Shown: in pieces, positions 36,838 through 46,886 of the stretch
Layout of the letters: each line of letters begins with the position of its first letter
Position numbering within the stretch: position 1 is the stretch's first letter
Source of the DNA: Maribacter thermophilus
GTDB taxonomy: Bacteria > Bacteroidota > Bacteroidia > Flavobacteriales > Flavobacteriaceae
Length of the DNA stretch: 64,000 nt
NCBI RefSeq assembly: GCF_001020565.1
Contig: NZ_LDAS01000001.1
Span: forward strand, 1,714,985-1,778,984
Direction: 5' to 3'
The notes under the pieces: model-generated
Told to the model about the DNA's origin: nothing
The model's database searches: none
Seen by the model: the letters and a program-made list of their open reading frames with translations, nothing else
Translations under genes and position numbers: made by a program

Positions 36838-37984
36838 ACACTCCTGTTTTAAACATATTCTTCTATTGCCCATGACAATGGGACTTATTTTTTCTTGTAA
36901 GGGAGAACAGGAAAACCCAAACCTACTGCAAGAAGCCCTGTCTTCCCAGAATGAAAAAATAGCTAGGGTAATGGATAGTCTGGACACCTATGAAGTTCAA
37001 ATAAGATATACCAAAATAGACAGAAGAAATGACAGTTTGCTTCTCACCGATTATGATTTTCAGGTAAACGATCATAATTATTTTTATCCTGCCAGTACTG
37101 TGAAGTTTCCTATTGCCGTTTTGGCCTTGGAAAGACTCAACCAAACAGATACCTTAGATAGGGACGTAAAGTATTTTGTAGAAGGAGACTCCATAGAGTC
37201 TACATTTGCGAAAGATATCTCTCAAATTTTTGCGGTAAGCGACAACCTAGCAAACAACCGCTTGTTTGAATTGCTGGGGCAAGACGCCATTAACCGATCA
37301 CTACAGCTCAAGGGAGTCGGCCCCGTTCGCATATCGCACAGGCTTGGGCACCATAGTGAAGATTTAAGGACCAAGCCCCTGATCATATACCTCAACGACA
37401 GCACTATTGGCATTACCGACCCCAGTATAAATACCGCTCCAAAACCTTTAGCGCTAAACAAAATAGAAAAAGGAAAAGGTTATTTTGAAGACGAAGAACT
37501 TATAGACGCCCCTTTTAATTTTTCATTAAAAAACTACTACCCCATAACCTCGCAACACGAGGTACTTAAACGGGTAATTTTCCCAGAACTATTCGCCAAA
37601 GAAAAAAGGTTCGACATTTCTAAGGAACAGGCTTCTTTTTTATTAAATACCATGCGAACCCTTCCCCGTAATGCCGGGTACGATCCCAACGAATACTACG
37701 ATGGCTATTGTAAGTTTTTTATGTTCGGCGATAATAAGAACACCATACCCGACCATCTTGAGATATACAACAAGGTAGGTTTTGCCTATGGTACGCTAAC
37801 CGACTGCGCATATATAAAAGACACCAAAAACAATATAGATTTTTTATTGACCGCCACTATTCTAGTAAACAAGAATGGTATCTTTAACGATGATATTTAT
37901 GAATATGAAGAAATAGGGCTGCCATTTTTAGCGGAATTGGGCAGAGAGATCTACAGACTTGAATTAGAAAGACAAAACGACTAG
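36824..37984 (+). CDS. Class A beta-lactamase-like serine hydrolase lipoprotein
   Basis: 386 aa, with a lipobox IFSC at Cys25 and a serine-hydrolase domain. It carries S-x-x-K (Ser91-Thr-Val-Lys94), S-D-N (Ser139-Asp-Asn141) and a K-x-G (Lys317-Val-Gly319), the three landmarks of the class A beta-lactamase/PBP fold. I do not see the usual omega-loop ExxN, and an extra segment lies between the SDN and KxG motifs. It may be a penicillin-recognising hydrolase of the envelope rather than an antibiotic-resistance enzyme. Co-transcribed with the 80-aa protein. Confidence 0.75.
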   Translation: MKKTRHSCFKHILLLPMTMGLIFSCKGEQENPNLLQEALSSQNEKIARVMDSLDTYEVQIRYTKIDRRNDSLLLTDYDFQVNDHNYFYPASTVKFPIAVLALERLNQTDTLDRDVKYFVEGDSIESTFAKDISQIFAVSDNLANNRLFELLGQDAINRSLQLKGVGPVRISHRLGHHSEDLRTKPLIIYLNDSTIGITDPSINTAPKPLALNKIEKGKGYFEDEELIDAPFNFSLKNYYPITSQHEVLKRVIFPELFAKEKRFDISKEQASFLLNTMRTLPRNAGYDPNEYYDGYCKFFMFGDNKNTIPDHLEIYNKVGFAYGTLTDCAYIKDTKNNIDFLLTATILVNKNGIFNDDIYEYEEIGLPFLAELGREIYRLELERQND

Positions 37985-38001
37985 ATATAGCATTATAATC
38001 T

Positions 38002-38736
38002 ATGCCGAAGCAAATGAAGGAAACCAGAATAAATAAATACTTAAGCGAAGCAGGTTACTGCTCTAGAAGAGCTGCCGACAAACTTATAGAACAAGGTAGG
38101 GTCACCATTAACGGAAAAGTACCAGAGATGGGAACCAAAATCGTTGAAGGCGACTTGGTACAAGTGGACGGCGAGACGGTTTCAAAACCTAAAAAAGAAT
38201 CGGTCTATATTGCTTTTAACAAACCTGTGGGCATTGTCTGCACTACGGACACAGGGGTAGAAAAAGACAATATTATTGATTTTATAAATTATCCGGAAAG
38301 AATATTTCCGATAGGCAGATTGGACAAGCCCAGCGAAGGCCTGATTTTTTTGACCAACGACGGCGATATAGTCAACAAAATATTACGGGCCCGAAACAAC
38401 CATGAAAAGGAATATCTGGTAACCGTGGACAAACCCATAACCCCCATCTTCTTAAAAAAAATGAGAGCGGGCGTTCCTATTTTGGATACGGTTACCCGTA
38501 AATGCGAAGTAGCACAAGTAAGTAAATATCAATTTAGGATAATATTGACACAGGGTCTAAATAGACAAATAAGGAGAATGTGCGAATACTTGGATTACAG
38601 GGTGAAAAAATTAAAAAGAATCCGAATAATGAACGTACATCTAGACATACCCGTAGGAAAATGGAGAGATCTTACGTCTCAAGAGCTGAAAGAAATAAAT
38701 AGATTGGTGAGCAACTCCACAAAAACGGATGACTAG
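38002..38736 (+). CDS. rluF: 23S rRNA pseudouridine synthase (RluF type)
   Basis: 244 aa with an N-terminal S4 domain ([22 protein letters not shown]) and an RsuA-type catalytic domain. The motif [18 protein letters not shown] holds the catalytic Asp, and [24 protein letters not shown] is the C-terminal signature. RluF converts U2604 in 23S rRNA. The RluF name rests on the C-terminal block; RluB/RluE are less likely. It lies 17 nt after the beta-lactamase-like gene. Confidence 0.88.
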   Translation: MPKQMKETRINKYLSEAGYCSRRAADKLIEQGRVTINGKVPEMGTKIVEGDLVQVDGETVSKPKKESVYIAFNKPVGIVCTTDTGVEKDNIIDFINYPERIFPIGRLDKPSEGLIFLTNDGDIVNKILRARNNHEKEYLVTVDKPITPIFLKKMRAGVPILDTVTRKCEVAQVSKYQFRIILTQGLNRQIRRMCEYLDYRVKKLKRIRIMNVHLDIPVGKWRDLTSQELKEINRLVSNSTKTDD

Positions 38737-38864
38737 GCAAAATAACACCTCAAAAACTAACACTGCCGCATCCTCCTATTTATAGGCAATTGCCAAAAAC
38801 CCTACAATAAGAGACACCTTTTTTGCCCCCTATTGTTAAATTAGTAAAAAGAACATTTTTTACT

Positions 38865-39971
38865 ATGTGGTTCATAATAGGTCTTTTTACGGTTTTTATT
38901 CTTATTGGGATTGCACTTTCTATAATGTTCGTCATAAAAAAGAAAGGGGATGTAGTCGCAAACAGGTTTTTAGCAGCATATACATTTTTGTTTTCTTTTG
39001 AATTACTGAACAATGTCTTAAGATGGTCAGGTGTATTGGAAACCGAACCTTTCGTTCATTTTAATTTAGTACACTTTCCCGTTTGGGCCATTTATGGTCC
39101 TTTGGTATACATGTATATAAGACGTGTTACCAAAAAAGTCACCTTTAAGATTACTGATTTAGTTTTTCTTATCCCCTTTCTTCTAATATTTGGAGCGCTT
39201 TCACCTTTTTATTTTTTACCTACGGATGAAAAACTACAGCTTGTAGAAGCAGGTACGGTATTCCAACATGTTCCCTGGCCTTCGTACGGAATTTGGTTGG
39301 TAATATTACTAATGTCTTTTTACGCTGTATTTTCGTTTCAAAGTTTTAGAAAAAATAGAAAGCTTGGGTATCGAGAAAATGTTTGGCTTAAATGGTTCGT
39401 TGGCTCTTATGCCGGATTTGTATTCATGTTCTCACTATACATATTTCTGGTCCGATTTAATATTATGGACCCAAAATATGATTATTTCGTAGATATAGTC
39501 ATCGTAGGTTTTATAGGACTACTGGCCTTTTTCGGTTTTGTACAGCCCGATGTTTTTGAAGGTAAAAACCTTAGAGAGGTACTACCTTTCATAAAATATA
39601 GAAAAAGCGGTATTTCACCGGCCCTCTCCCTAGAGATGAAAGAAAAGCTGGTGGAAATAATGCAAAATCAAAAGCCATATCTGGATAACGAACTACGATT
39701 GGATGACCTTAGCCTACTTTTAAATCTTTCTAGAAACCAGACCTCACAGATAATCAACGAACATTTTAACCTATCCTTTTTTGATTTTGTGAACAGATAC
39801 AGGATCATGGAAGCCAAAAACATGCTAATAGATTACGAGAACAAGCAATTGACCATGTCGCAATTGGCATTTGAGGTCGGATTTAACAGTAAGGCCTCTT
39901 TTTATAGAGCATTTAAAAAATTTACGAACTACAACCCATCAGAATACCTAAAAATTTCAAAGGCATCCTAA
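38865..39971 (+). CDS. Membrane-bound AraC-type transcriptional regulator
   Basis: 368 aa with about six or seven N-terminal membrane helices (to about residue 225) and a C-terminal AraC double helix-turn-helix (about 265-365), with LSLLLNLSRNQTSQIINEHF and LAFEVGFNSKASFYRAFKKF. Such 7TM-AraC fusions are common in Bacteroidota and presumably sense an envelope or small-molecule signal. The ATG at 38865 is used; the frame opens upstream at a TTG (38823). The target genes are not identifiable from sequence. Confidence 0.87.
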   Translation: MWFIIGLFTVFILIGIALSIMFVIKKKGDVVANRFLAAYTFLFSFELLNNVLRWSGVLETEPFVHFNLVHFPVWAIYGPLVYMYIRRVTKKVTFKITDLVFLIPFLLIFGALSPFYFLPTDEKLQLVEAGTVFQHVPWPSYGIWLVILLMSFYAVFSFQSFRKNRKLGYRENVWLKWFVGSYAGFVFMFSLYIFLVRFNIMDPKYDYFVDIVIVGFIGLLAFFGFVQPDVFEGKNLREVLPFIKYRKSGISPALSLEMKEKLVEIMQNQKPYLDNELRLDDLSLLLNLSRNQTSQIINEHFNLSFFDFVNRYRIMEAKNMLIDYENKQLTMSQLAFEVGFNSKASFYRAFKKFTNYNPSEYLKISKAS

Positions 39972-40082
39972 AGAGGGTTTAGAGGTATCTATAATTATTA
40001 ATCAATAAAATTAACAGTATATCAACCTAAAAATCACTAACTTAGAAATAAAAGGAATCTTAAATCAACAAAAATCACAGAT

Positions 40083-41402
40083 ATGAAACGGAAAGCACTT
40101 ACACTAGACAAAAATTCCCTGTTTCGTATTCTTCTTTTATCGGTTTTGGCCATTGTCATCAACAATATTACACTTTACGCCCAAGAAGATAAATACAAAG
40201 AATACTTAGGGGAGGTATTTGACCAGCAAACCAAAAAACCTTTGGTATTTGCCACCCTTACTTTAGAAGGCACAAACATTAGCACCATTACCAACACAGA
40301 GGGCGCCTTTTTATTAAAAGTACCCGAAGAAAACGCGGGCAACAATGTTATTATCTCATTTTTAGGTTATCAAACCCTGTCACTCCCACTGTCCAACTTT
40401 TCCGAAGACAAAAACAAGATAGGTATGAAAGAACTTATTACCGAGCTTCCAGAAGTAAGCCTAATAGTACCCAGAGATGCCGCCAGACTGGTGAGGGAAA
40501 CACTTAAAAAGAGAGGTGAGAACTATATAGATCATCCAACGGTAATGACCGCCTTTTATAGGGAAACCATAAAGAAAAGAAGAAAAAACGTAAGCTTGTC
40601 AGAGGCTGTTGTAAATATTTACAAAGCCCCTTATTCAAATGACCGAACCGATGCCCTAAAACTGTTCAAGGCCAGAAAAAGTACCGATTATAGTAAACTG
40701 GACACCGTAGCACTGAAATTGCAAGGGGGGCCTTTTAACGCGCTATTTGTTGATATGGTAAAATACCCGAATTACATTTTTTCAGACAACTATTTTGAAC
40801 ACTATAATTTTTCTTTTGTCAACTCTACACGCGTGGGAGACAAATTAATTTATGTTATAAAATTTGAACAAAAACCCGAAATCATAGACCCGTTATACAC
40901 CGGAAAACTATATATAGATGCGGAAAATAAAATTCTGACCAGTGCCATTTACTCACTTAACATCACCAATAAGGACCTGGCCTCTAAAATGTTCGTAAGA
41001 AAAAAACCGAAAAATGCAGAGGTTTGGCCAACAGAAGTAGCCTATAGGGTAGATTACAGGGAAAAAGATGGTAAATGGTATTATGGGTACAGCAATGTTC
41101 TCTTAGAATTTAAGGTAGACTGGGACAAGAGACTGTTTAACTCTGTATACAGCATGAGTTGTGAAATGGCCATAACCGATTGGGAAAGAAATACAGACAA
41201 CACGATCCCAAAATACAAAGACCGTGTAAAATCGGATATTATTCTGAGTGATGAGGCCATTGGTTTTGCTGACCCCGATTTTTGGGGAGAATACAATATT
41301 ATTGAACCCGAAAAATCAATAGAATCGGCAATTAAAAAAATCCAAAGACAGCTCAGAAGAGGAAAAATTAACGGTGCAGGCAACGGTACCACGGCCAGAT
41401 AG
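40083..41402 (+). CDS. Exported protein with carboxypeptidase-regulatory-like domain
   Basis: 439 aa with a signal peptide (FRILLLSVLAIVINNITLYAQ) and an N-terminal CarboxypepD_reg-like Ig domain (about 38-115, GEVFDQQTKKPLVFATLTLEG). It continues with a long beta-rich domain without recognisable catalytic residues. This resembles TonB-system-like or surface-associated proteins of Bacteroidota. Its C-terminal tail is basic (KIQRQLRRGKINGAG). It is single-gene and followed by a terminator. Confidence 0.8.
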   Translation: MKRKALTLDKNSLFRILLLSVLAIVINNITLYAQEDKYKEYLGEVFDQQTKKPLVFATLTLEGTNISTITNTEGAFLLKVPEENAGNNVIISFLGYQTLSLPLSNFSEDKNKIGMKELITELPEVSLIVPRDAARLVRETLKKRGENYIDHPTVMTAFYRETIKKRRKNVSLSEAVVNIYKAPYSNDRTDALKLFKARKSTDYSKLDTVALKLQGGPFNALFVDMVKYPNYIFSDNYFEHYNFSFVNSTRVGDKLIYVIKFEQKPEIIDPLYTGKLYIDAENKILTSAIYSLNITNKDLASKMFVRKKPKNAEVWPTEVAYRVDYREKDGKWYYGYSNVLLEFKVDWDKRLFNSVYSMSCEMAITDWERNTDNTIPKYKDRVKSDIILSDEAIGFADPDFWGEYNIIEPEKSIESAIKKIQRQLRRGKINGAGNGTTAR

Positions 41403-41420
41403 CACAGACTTGGTATAACT

Positions 41421-41453
41421 AAAAATCCCATTTCTAAATGAAATGGGATTTTT
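41421..41453. terminator. Terminator between convergent genes
   Basis: AAAAATCCCATTTC pairs with GAAATGGGATTTTT with A and T tracts outside, between the 40083 gene and recQ. Confidence 0.88.
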
Positions 41454-41509
41454 GTTTTTATATCACAGACAGTTCAACAAAAAAATAAGAACAAAATTAA
41501 GTAAAAACC

Positions 41510-43702
41510 TTAATTGGCCACTTCACTTATAAATTTAAGACGGTACAACCTTAGTTCCTCATCTTCATAATCTCCATCAAATTCTTTCATGGCCTCTTCC
41601 AAATTATCAGTTTCGGCCTCCAGAAAATAATCGTGTATCTCTTCTTGTTGGTCCTCATCCAAAACCTCATCTATCCAATAATCGAGGTTCAGTTTAGTTC
41701 CGCTAAATACGATTTGCTCCATTTCTTTAATAAGCTCGGGAATTTCCAACCCTTTGGCCGAAGCAATGTCATCTAAAGGCAATTTTCTATCTACGTTTTG
41801 AATAATGTATAATTTTAAGGCAGAATTTGCCCCTGTACTTTTAACCACAAGGTCATCGGGTCTTACAATCTCATTTTCCTCTACATATGTTCTTATGAAG
41901 TTAACAAAAGGGGTGCCGTATTTTTTGGCTTTACCCTCACCAACACCATGTACATTAAGCAATTCTTCTAGAGATATTGGGTATTTGAGCGCCATGTCTT
42001 CTAACGACGGATCTTGGAAGACCACAAAAGGAGGCACCTTAAGCTTATTGGCCTGCGCCTTTCTCAAATCCTTTAACTGCTTCAACAATTTTTCATCGGC
42101 AACACCTCCCGATTTTGAAGCTCCAACAATAGCATTGTCATTTTCTTCATTGTATACATGGTCTTTCGTCATCATAAACGAAGTAGGATTCTCTAAAAAT
42201 ACCAGCCCCTTTTCTGTAAGATGCAATACTCCGTATTGCTCTATTTCCTTTTTTAGCAGACCGGCCACAAGGGTTTGTCTGATCAATGCCATCCAATGGC
42301 CTTTATCCTTATCAGAACCAATTCCAAAAAAATCTTTTTCGTTTGTTTTATGAGAACTGATAATTGCGTTGTTCTTACCTCTCAGGGCATTTACAATTTC
42401 TTTGGATTTAAATTTTTCGCTGGTTCCCTGAACAACCTTTAAAAGTTTTACCACATCGTCCTTGGCCTCTACCTTTTCTTTTGGATTTCTGGTGTTATCG
42501 TCCATATCGGCACCTTCACCATTTACCTCGTCGAATTCCTCGCCAAAATAGTGGAGCATAAATTTTCTTCTGGACATAGAGGTCTCGGCATACGCAACCA
42601 CCTCTTGCAACAATGCATTACCTATTTCTTGTTCGGCAACAGGTTTACCGGACATAAATTTCTCTAGCTTCTCTATATCTTTGTACGAGTAGAACGCCAA
42701 ACAATGGCCTTCTCCCCCATCTCTTCCGGCACGTCCGGTTTCTTGGTAATAACTTTCGATACTTTTCGGAATATCGTGATGGATCACATACCTAACATCC
42801 GGTTTGTCTATACCCATACCAAAAGCGATGGTAGCCACTACAACATCTACGTCCTCCATTAAGAACATATCTTGATACTTAGACCGTGTTTTGGCATCGA
42901 AACCGGCATGATAAGGTACCGCACTAATCCCGTTAACCTGCAAGACCTGGGCCAGTTCCTCGACTTTTTTCCTGCTTAAACAATAAATGATCCCCGATTT
43001 ACCGGCATTCTGTTTTACAAAACGAATAATATCGGCATCTACATTTTCGGTCTTTGTACGAACCTCGTAAAATAGGTTAGGTCTGTTAAAAGATGCTTTA
43101 AAAAGTTTGGCATCGTTGATACCAAGGTTCTTAATTATGTCTTCTTGCACCTTAGGGGTAGCCGTGGCCGTTAATCCGATCATAGGAATGTTCTCTCCCA
43201 ATCTGGCCACAATAGACCTTAAGTTTCTGTACTCTGGCCTAAAATCATGTCCCCATTCAGAAATACAATGGGCCTCATCTACCGCCACGAAAGAAATTTT
43301 CACCGAACGCAAAAACTCAACATTCTCCTCTTTGGTCAGTGATTCGGGGGCAACGTACAGTAGTTTGGTAACGCCATCTACTATATCTTGTTTTACCTGT
43401 TTTACTTCCGTTTTGTTAAGCGAAGAATTTAACACATGGGCTATACCCGTCTGTGAAGACACCCCTCGTATGGCATCTACCTGGTTCTTCATCAGGGCAA
43501 TTAATGGCGAAACCACGATTGCCGTACCTTCTTGCATTAATGCAGGAAGCTGATAGCAAAGCGATTTGCCCCCTCCTGTGGGCATGATCACAAAAGTATT
43601 TTTCCCTTGTAAAATATTCTTAATAACGTCCTCCTGTAGCCCCTTGAATTGTGAAAATCCAAAATATTTCTTTAACGAGGCATGTATATCAATCTCACTC
43701 AA
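41510..43702 (-). CDS. recQ: ATP-dependent DNA helicase RecQ
   Basis: 3'-5' DNA helicase of recombination and fork repair. The 730-aa product has Walker A PTGGGKS (about residue 40), the DEAH box VDEAHCISEWGHDFRPEYR and helicase motif VI QETGRAGRDG. After these come the RecQ-Ct zinc/winged-helix region and an HRDC domain (around KDLRKAQANKLKVPPFVVFQD). A further C-terminal helical tail is rich in acidic residues. No ATG is near the start: a TTG at 43702, giving (M)SEIDIHASLKKYFGF, is preferred over another TTG at 43720. Confidence 0.95.
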   Translation of the reverse strand: MSEIDIHASLKKYFGFSQFKGLQEDVIKNILQGKNTFVIMPTGGGKSLCYQLPALMQEGTAIVVSPLIALMKNQVDAIRGVSSQTGIAHVLNSSLNKTEVKQVKQDIVDGVTKLLYVAPESLTKEENVEFLRSVKISFVAVDEAHCISEWGHDFRPEYRNLRSIVARLGENIPMIGLTATATPKVQEDIIKNLGINDAKLFKASFNRPNLFYEVRTKTENVDADIIRFVKQNAGKSGIIYCLSRKKVEELAQVLQVNGISAVPYHAGFDAKTRSKYQDMFLMEDVDVVVATIAFGMGIDKPDVRYVIHHDIPKSIESYYQETGRAGRDGGEGHCLAFYSYKDIEKLEKFMSGKPVAEQEIGNALLQEVVAYAETSMSRRKFMLHYFGEEFDEVNGEGADMDDNTRNPKEKVEAKDDVVKLLKVVQGTSEKFKSKEIVNALRGKNNAIISSHKTNEKDFFGIGSDKDKGHWMALIRQTLVAGLLKKEIEQYGVLHLTEKGLVFLENPTSFMMTKDHVYNEENDNAIVGASKSGGVADEKLLKQLKDLRKAQANKLKVPPFVVFQDPSLEDMALKYPISLEELLNVHGVGEGKAKKYGTPFVNFIRTYVEENEIVRPDDLVVKSTGANSALKLYIIQNVDRKLPLDDIASAKGLEIPELIKEMEQIVFSGTKLNLDYWIDEVLDEDQQEEIHDYFLEAETDNLEEAMKEFDGDYEDEELRLYRLKFISEVAN

Positions 43703-43883
43703 TTTTATAAAGTATATCAAATTTTCAAGGTCACCGCAATTATAATTCGCTTTTAACCTATATCAAAATCAAATCTCAAAAATCTATAACGTACAACCAA
43801 ATTATTATCTGATAGAGATCCTATAAAATTAAGTTTACGTAATTTTGCAATCTTAAAGATAACACATTCTTTTAGGAATACCA

Positions 43884-44870
43884 TTGATAAAATTGAATAA
43901 TACATTGACACCGGACAGCACTATACTGGACTTGGCTAGAAGAACGATTGAAAAAGAGCGGGATGCCATTGGGCATCTTACAACACTTTTGAACGAAGAC
44001 TTCTCCAGAATCGTTAATTGCATTCTAGAATCAAAGGGCAGAGTTGTTATTTCGGGAATTGGAAAAAGTGCCATTATAGCTTCTAAAATAGTAGCTACGC
44101 TCAATTCTACCGGAACACCTGCTATTTTTATGCATGCGGCCGATGCCATACATGGCGACCTGGGAACAATTCAGGACAATGATATAGTCATATGTATTTC
44201 TAAAAGTGGCAACACCCCGGAAATAAAAATGTTGGTTCCCCTTATAAAAAGAGGAAAAAACATTCTAATAGGTATGACGGGCAATACCGATTCTTTTTTG
44301 GCCAAACAAGCAGACCACGTTTTAAATACTTTTGTGGAAAAGGAGGCTTGCCCAAATGGCCTGGCCCCTACCACCAGTACCACCGCACAACTGGTTATGG
44401 GTGATGCACTGGCCATTGTTCTTCTAGAGCTAAGAGGCTTCAGCAGTGCCGATTTCGCAAAGTTTCATCCTGGTGGCACACTCGGCAAAAGACTTTACCT
44501 TAGAGTATCTGACATAGCCAAGAACAATCAAATTCCACAGGTTCAGTTAAACACGGAAGTAAAACAAGTAATTGTAGAGATTTCTAAAAAAATGTTAGGC
44601 GTCACTGCCGTCTTGGACAAAAACAAAGTGGTTGGCATTATAACCGACGGCGATATTCGAAGAATGTTGAACAACCACGACAATATAAAAGGGTTGACGG
44701 CCGCCGATATAATGTCTAAGAACCCAAAGACCATCGAAATGGATACCTTGGCCATTAAGGCCCTGGAACTAATGCAACAAAAAGGAATTTCACAGTTATT
44801 GGCCCTTCAAGATGGTGAATACGCTGGTGTAATCCACTTACATAACCTTATAAACGAAGGTATTATATAA
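43884..44870 (+). CDS. kdsD: Arabinose-5-phosphate isomerase (KpsF/GutQ/KdsD)
   Basis: It interconverts ribulose-5-P and arabinose-5-P, the first step to Kdo of lipopolysaccharide. The 328-aa product has an N-terminal SIS domain (GRVVISGIGKSAIIASKIV..., ISKSGNTPEI) and paired C-terminal CBS domains. No ATG is available: the start is TTG at 43884 (or 43893). Its stop overlaps the tatC start by one base. lptB, another lipopolysaccharide gene, lies 1.2 kb downstream. Confidence 0.93.
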   Translation: MIKLNNTLTPDSTILDLARRTIEKERDAIGHLTTLLNEDFSRIVNCILESKGRVVISGIGKSAIIASKIVATLNSTGTPAIFMHAADAIHGDLGTIQDNDIVICISKSGNTPEIKMLVPLIKRGKNILIGMTGNTDSFLAKQADHVLNTFVEKEACPNGLAPTTSTTAQLVMGDALAIVLLELRGFSSADFAKFHPGGTLGKRLYLRVSDIAKNNQIPQVQLNTEVKQVIVEISKKMLGVTAVLDKNKVVGIITDGDIRRMLNNHDNIKGLTAADIMSKNPKTIEMDTLAIKALELMQQKGISQLLALQDGEYAGVIHLHNLINEGII

Positions 44871-45724
44871 TGGCAGACAAAAGCACAACCTCCCCGAACG
44901 AGATGTCGTTTTTAGACCATCTTGAAGAATTAAGATGGCATTTGATACGATCTACAATTGCCGTTGTCCTTATAGGAATAGTGGCTTTTGTTTTTAGTCG
45001 TTTTATTTTTGACGTTATCATATTTGGACCGTCACAGATGGATTTCCCTACCTACGAATTTTTCTGTAGGGCGGCAAATTTTATAAACATTGAATCGGAT
45101 TTTTGTAAAGACAAATTACCCTTTACCATTCAGAGTAGAACTATGTCGGGGCAATTTTCGGCAGATATCTGGACTGCTATTTGGGTAGGAATTATTGTTG
45201 GGTTTCCTTACGTATTGTATGAACTGTGGAAATTTATTAGCCCTGGCCTTTATGAAAAAGAACGTAAACACTCTAAAGGATTCATTTTAATAGCATCCCT
45301 TTTGTTCTTTTTAGGTGTTCTTTTCGGATATTATATTGTGGCTCCGTTATCCATTAACTTTTTGGGTACTTACCAAGTAAGTGAAATGGTCTTGAACGAG
45401 TTTGACCTAGACTCTTATATAGGTACCGTTAGATCGGCCGTACTTGCATGTGGTGTTCTTTTCGAATTACCGATCATCATCTTCTTTTTGACCAAAGTAG
45501 GCTTGGTGACACCCGAAATAATGAAAAAGTACAGAAAAATTGCCCTAGTGGTAGTATTGATTCTTTCCGCCGTAATTACACCTCCTGATGTAGCGAGTCA
45601 AATTATAGTGGCAATACCCGTCCTAATCCTATACCAAGTAAGTATCTATATTTCTGGAAGAGTGTTAAAAAGAGAAGCCAAAAAAGAAGCTAAAAAAGCA
45701 AAAGCAAATGTCAAACGCAGTTGA
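44870..45724 (+). CDS. tatC: Sec-independent protein translocase TatC
   Basis: Core receptor of the twin-arginine translocase in the inner membrane. The 284-aa product has six membrane helices and the family N-terminus SFLDHLEELRWHLIRS, with the conserved Glu in the first periplasmic region and FPYVLYELWKFISPGLY. The C-terminal tail is Lys/Ala-rich and cytoplasmic. It is translationally coupled to kdsD upstream (1-nt overlap) and the CMD gene downstream (17-nt overlap). tatA is not in this window. Confidence 0.95.
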   Translation: MADKSTTSPNEMSFLDHLEELRWHLIRSTIAVVLIGIVAFVFSRFIFDVIIFGPSQMDFPTYEFFCRAANFINIESDFCKDKLPFTIQSRTMSGQFSADIWTAIWVGIIVGFPYVLYELWKFISPGLYEKERKHSKGFILIASLLFFLGVLFGYYIVAPLSINFLGTYQVSEMVLNEFDLDSYIGTVRSAVLACGVLFELPIIIFFLTKVGLVTPEIMKKYRKIALVVVLILSAVITPPDVASQIIVAIPVLILYQVSIYISGRVLKREAKKEAKKAKANVKRS

Positions 45725-46058
45725 GGAATTTAACGCCTATCGTTCTAAAATGAACGATAAAATATTGGCGGACAACAACAAGATAATAAAACGTATTTTT
45801 AATTTGGATACGAACGCTTTCACGGCGGGCGCTTTGGATGTTAAGACCAAAGAACTTTTAGGCTTGGTCGCCTCTACCGTTTTGCGTTGCGACGACTGCG
45901 TTAAATACCACCTAGAGAGCTGCTACAAAGAAGGCCTCACCAAAGAAGAAGTGATGGAAACACTTAGTATTGCTACTCTAATAGGAGGTACCATCGTAAT
46001 TCCACACTTAAGACGGGCTTACGAGTACTGGGAAACATTGGAAACGACCCAAGGTTAA
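45708..46058 (+). CDS. Carboxymuconolactone decarboxylase (AhpD-like) family protein
   Basis: 116-aa small helical protein of the CMD/AhpD family. The active-site-like CDDCVKYH (CxxCxxxH) in the middle is the peroxidase/disulfide motif of AhpD-like members. It begins inside the end of tatC, overlapping by 17 nt, so it is translated with it. Whether it acts as a peroxidase or as an accessory thiol protein is not clear. Confidence 0.87.
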   Translation: MSNAVEEFNAYRSKMNDKILADNNKIIKRIFNLDTNAFTAGALDVKTKELLGLVASTVLRCDDCVKYHLESCYKEGLTKEEVMETLSIATLIGGTIVIPHLRRAYEYWETLETTQG

Positions 46059-46075
46059 ATTAGTGCTAAATCCTT

Positions 46076-46104
46076 TTGTTGGAAGTGAATATAGGTTAGA
46101 TTTG
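46076..46104 (+). promoter_or_regulatory. Promoter of lptB
   Basis: TTG at 46076-46078, 18 nt, then TAGATTTG at 46097-46104. Only 5 nt separate the -7 element from the ATG, so the mRNA may be leaderless or nearly so. Confidence 0.6.
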
Positions 46105-46109
46105 AAAAA

Positions 46110-46850
46110 ATGAAGCTAAGAGCCGAAAATATAATGAAGTCTTACCGTGGCCGTAGAGTGGTCAAAGGTATTTCTTTAGAAGTAAACCAAGGAGAAATCG
46201 TAGGTCTTCTTGGACCTAACGGGGCAGGAAAAACAACCTCGTTCTATATGATCGTGGGCCTTATCAAACCAAACGGGGGAAACATCTATTTGGACGATAT
46301 GGAAATCACCAAGTTTCCTATGTACAAAAGGGCTCAGAACGGTATCGGCTATTTGGCACAAGAAGCATCGGTTTTTAGAAAACTCAGTATAGAGAAAAAC
46401 ATCTTAAGTGTTCTTCAACTTACAAAGTTGAGCAAAAAAGAACAGCACATGAAGATGGAGTCGCTCATCGAAGAATTCAGCTTAGGACATATTCGCAAAA
46501 ACAGGGGAGACCTGCTATCGGGTGGAGAAAGACGACGTACAGAAATAGCGAGGGCCTTGGCGACCGACCCAAAATTCATATTGTTGGATGAGCCTTTTGC
46601 AGGGGTAGACCCCGTTGCAGTGGAGGATATTCAGCGAATCGTGGCCCAATTAAAGAATAAAAATATAGGTATTCTAATAACAGACCACAACGTACAAGAA
46701 ACCTTGGCCATTACAGAACGTTCGTACCTCATGTTCGAAGGCGGAATTCTAAAATCAGGTATTCCAGAAGATCTTGCTGCAGACGAGATGGTCCGTAAGG
46801 TCTATTTAGGCCAGAATTTTGAACTTCGTAAAAAGAAGCTGGATTTTTAA
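46110..46850 (+). CDS. lptB: LPS export ABC transporter ATP-binding protein LptB
   Basis: Cytoplasmic ATPase of the LptB2FG complex that extracts lipopolysaccharide from the inner membrane. The 246-aa product has Walker [10 protein letters not shown] (about 37-45), the Q-loop [13 protein letters not shown], the ABC signature LSGGERRR, Walker B FILLDEP and the switch His in DHNVQETLA. It can be read from kdsD-tatC-CMD or from its own promoter. An LptF/G permease gene is at 20048. Confidence 0.96.
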   Translation: MKLRAENIMKSYRGRRVVKGISLEVNQGEIVGLLGPNGAGKTTSFYMIVGLIKPNGGNIYLDDMEITKFPMYKRAQNGIGYLAQEASVFRKLSIEKNILSVLQLTKLSKKEQHMKMESLIEEFSLGHIRKNRGDLLSGGERRRTEIARALATDPKFILLDEPFAGVDPVAVEDIQRIVAQLKNKNIGILITDHNVQETLAITERSYLMFEGGILKSGIPEDLAADEMVRKVYLGQNFELRKKKLDF

Positions 46851-46886
46851 TAACCAGCTCTAACCGCATTCGTTCTTGTGGTACTT

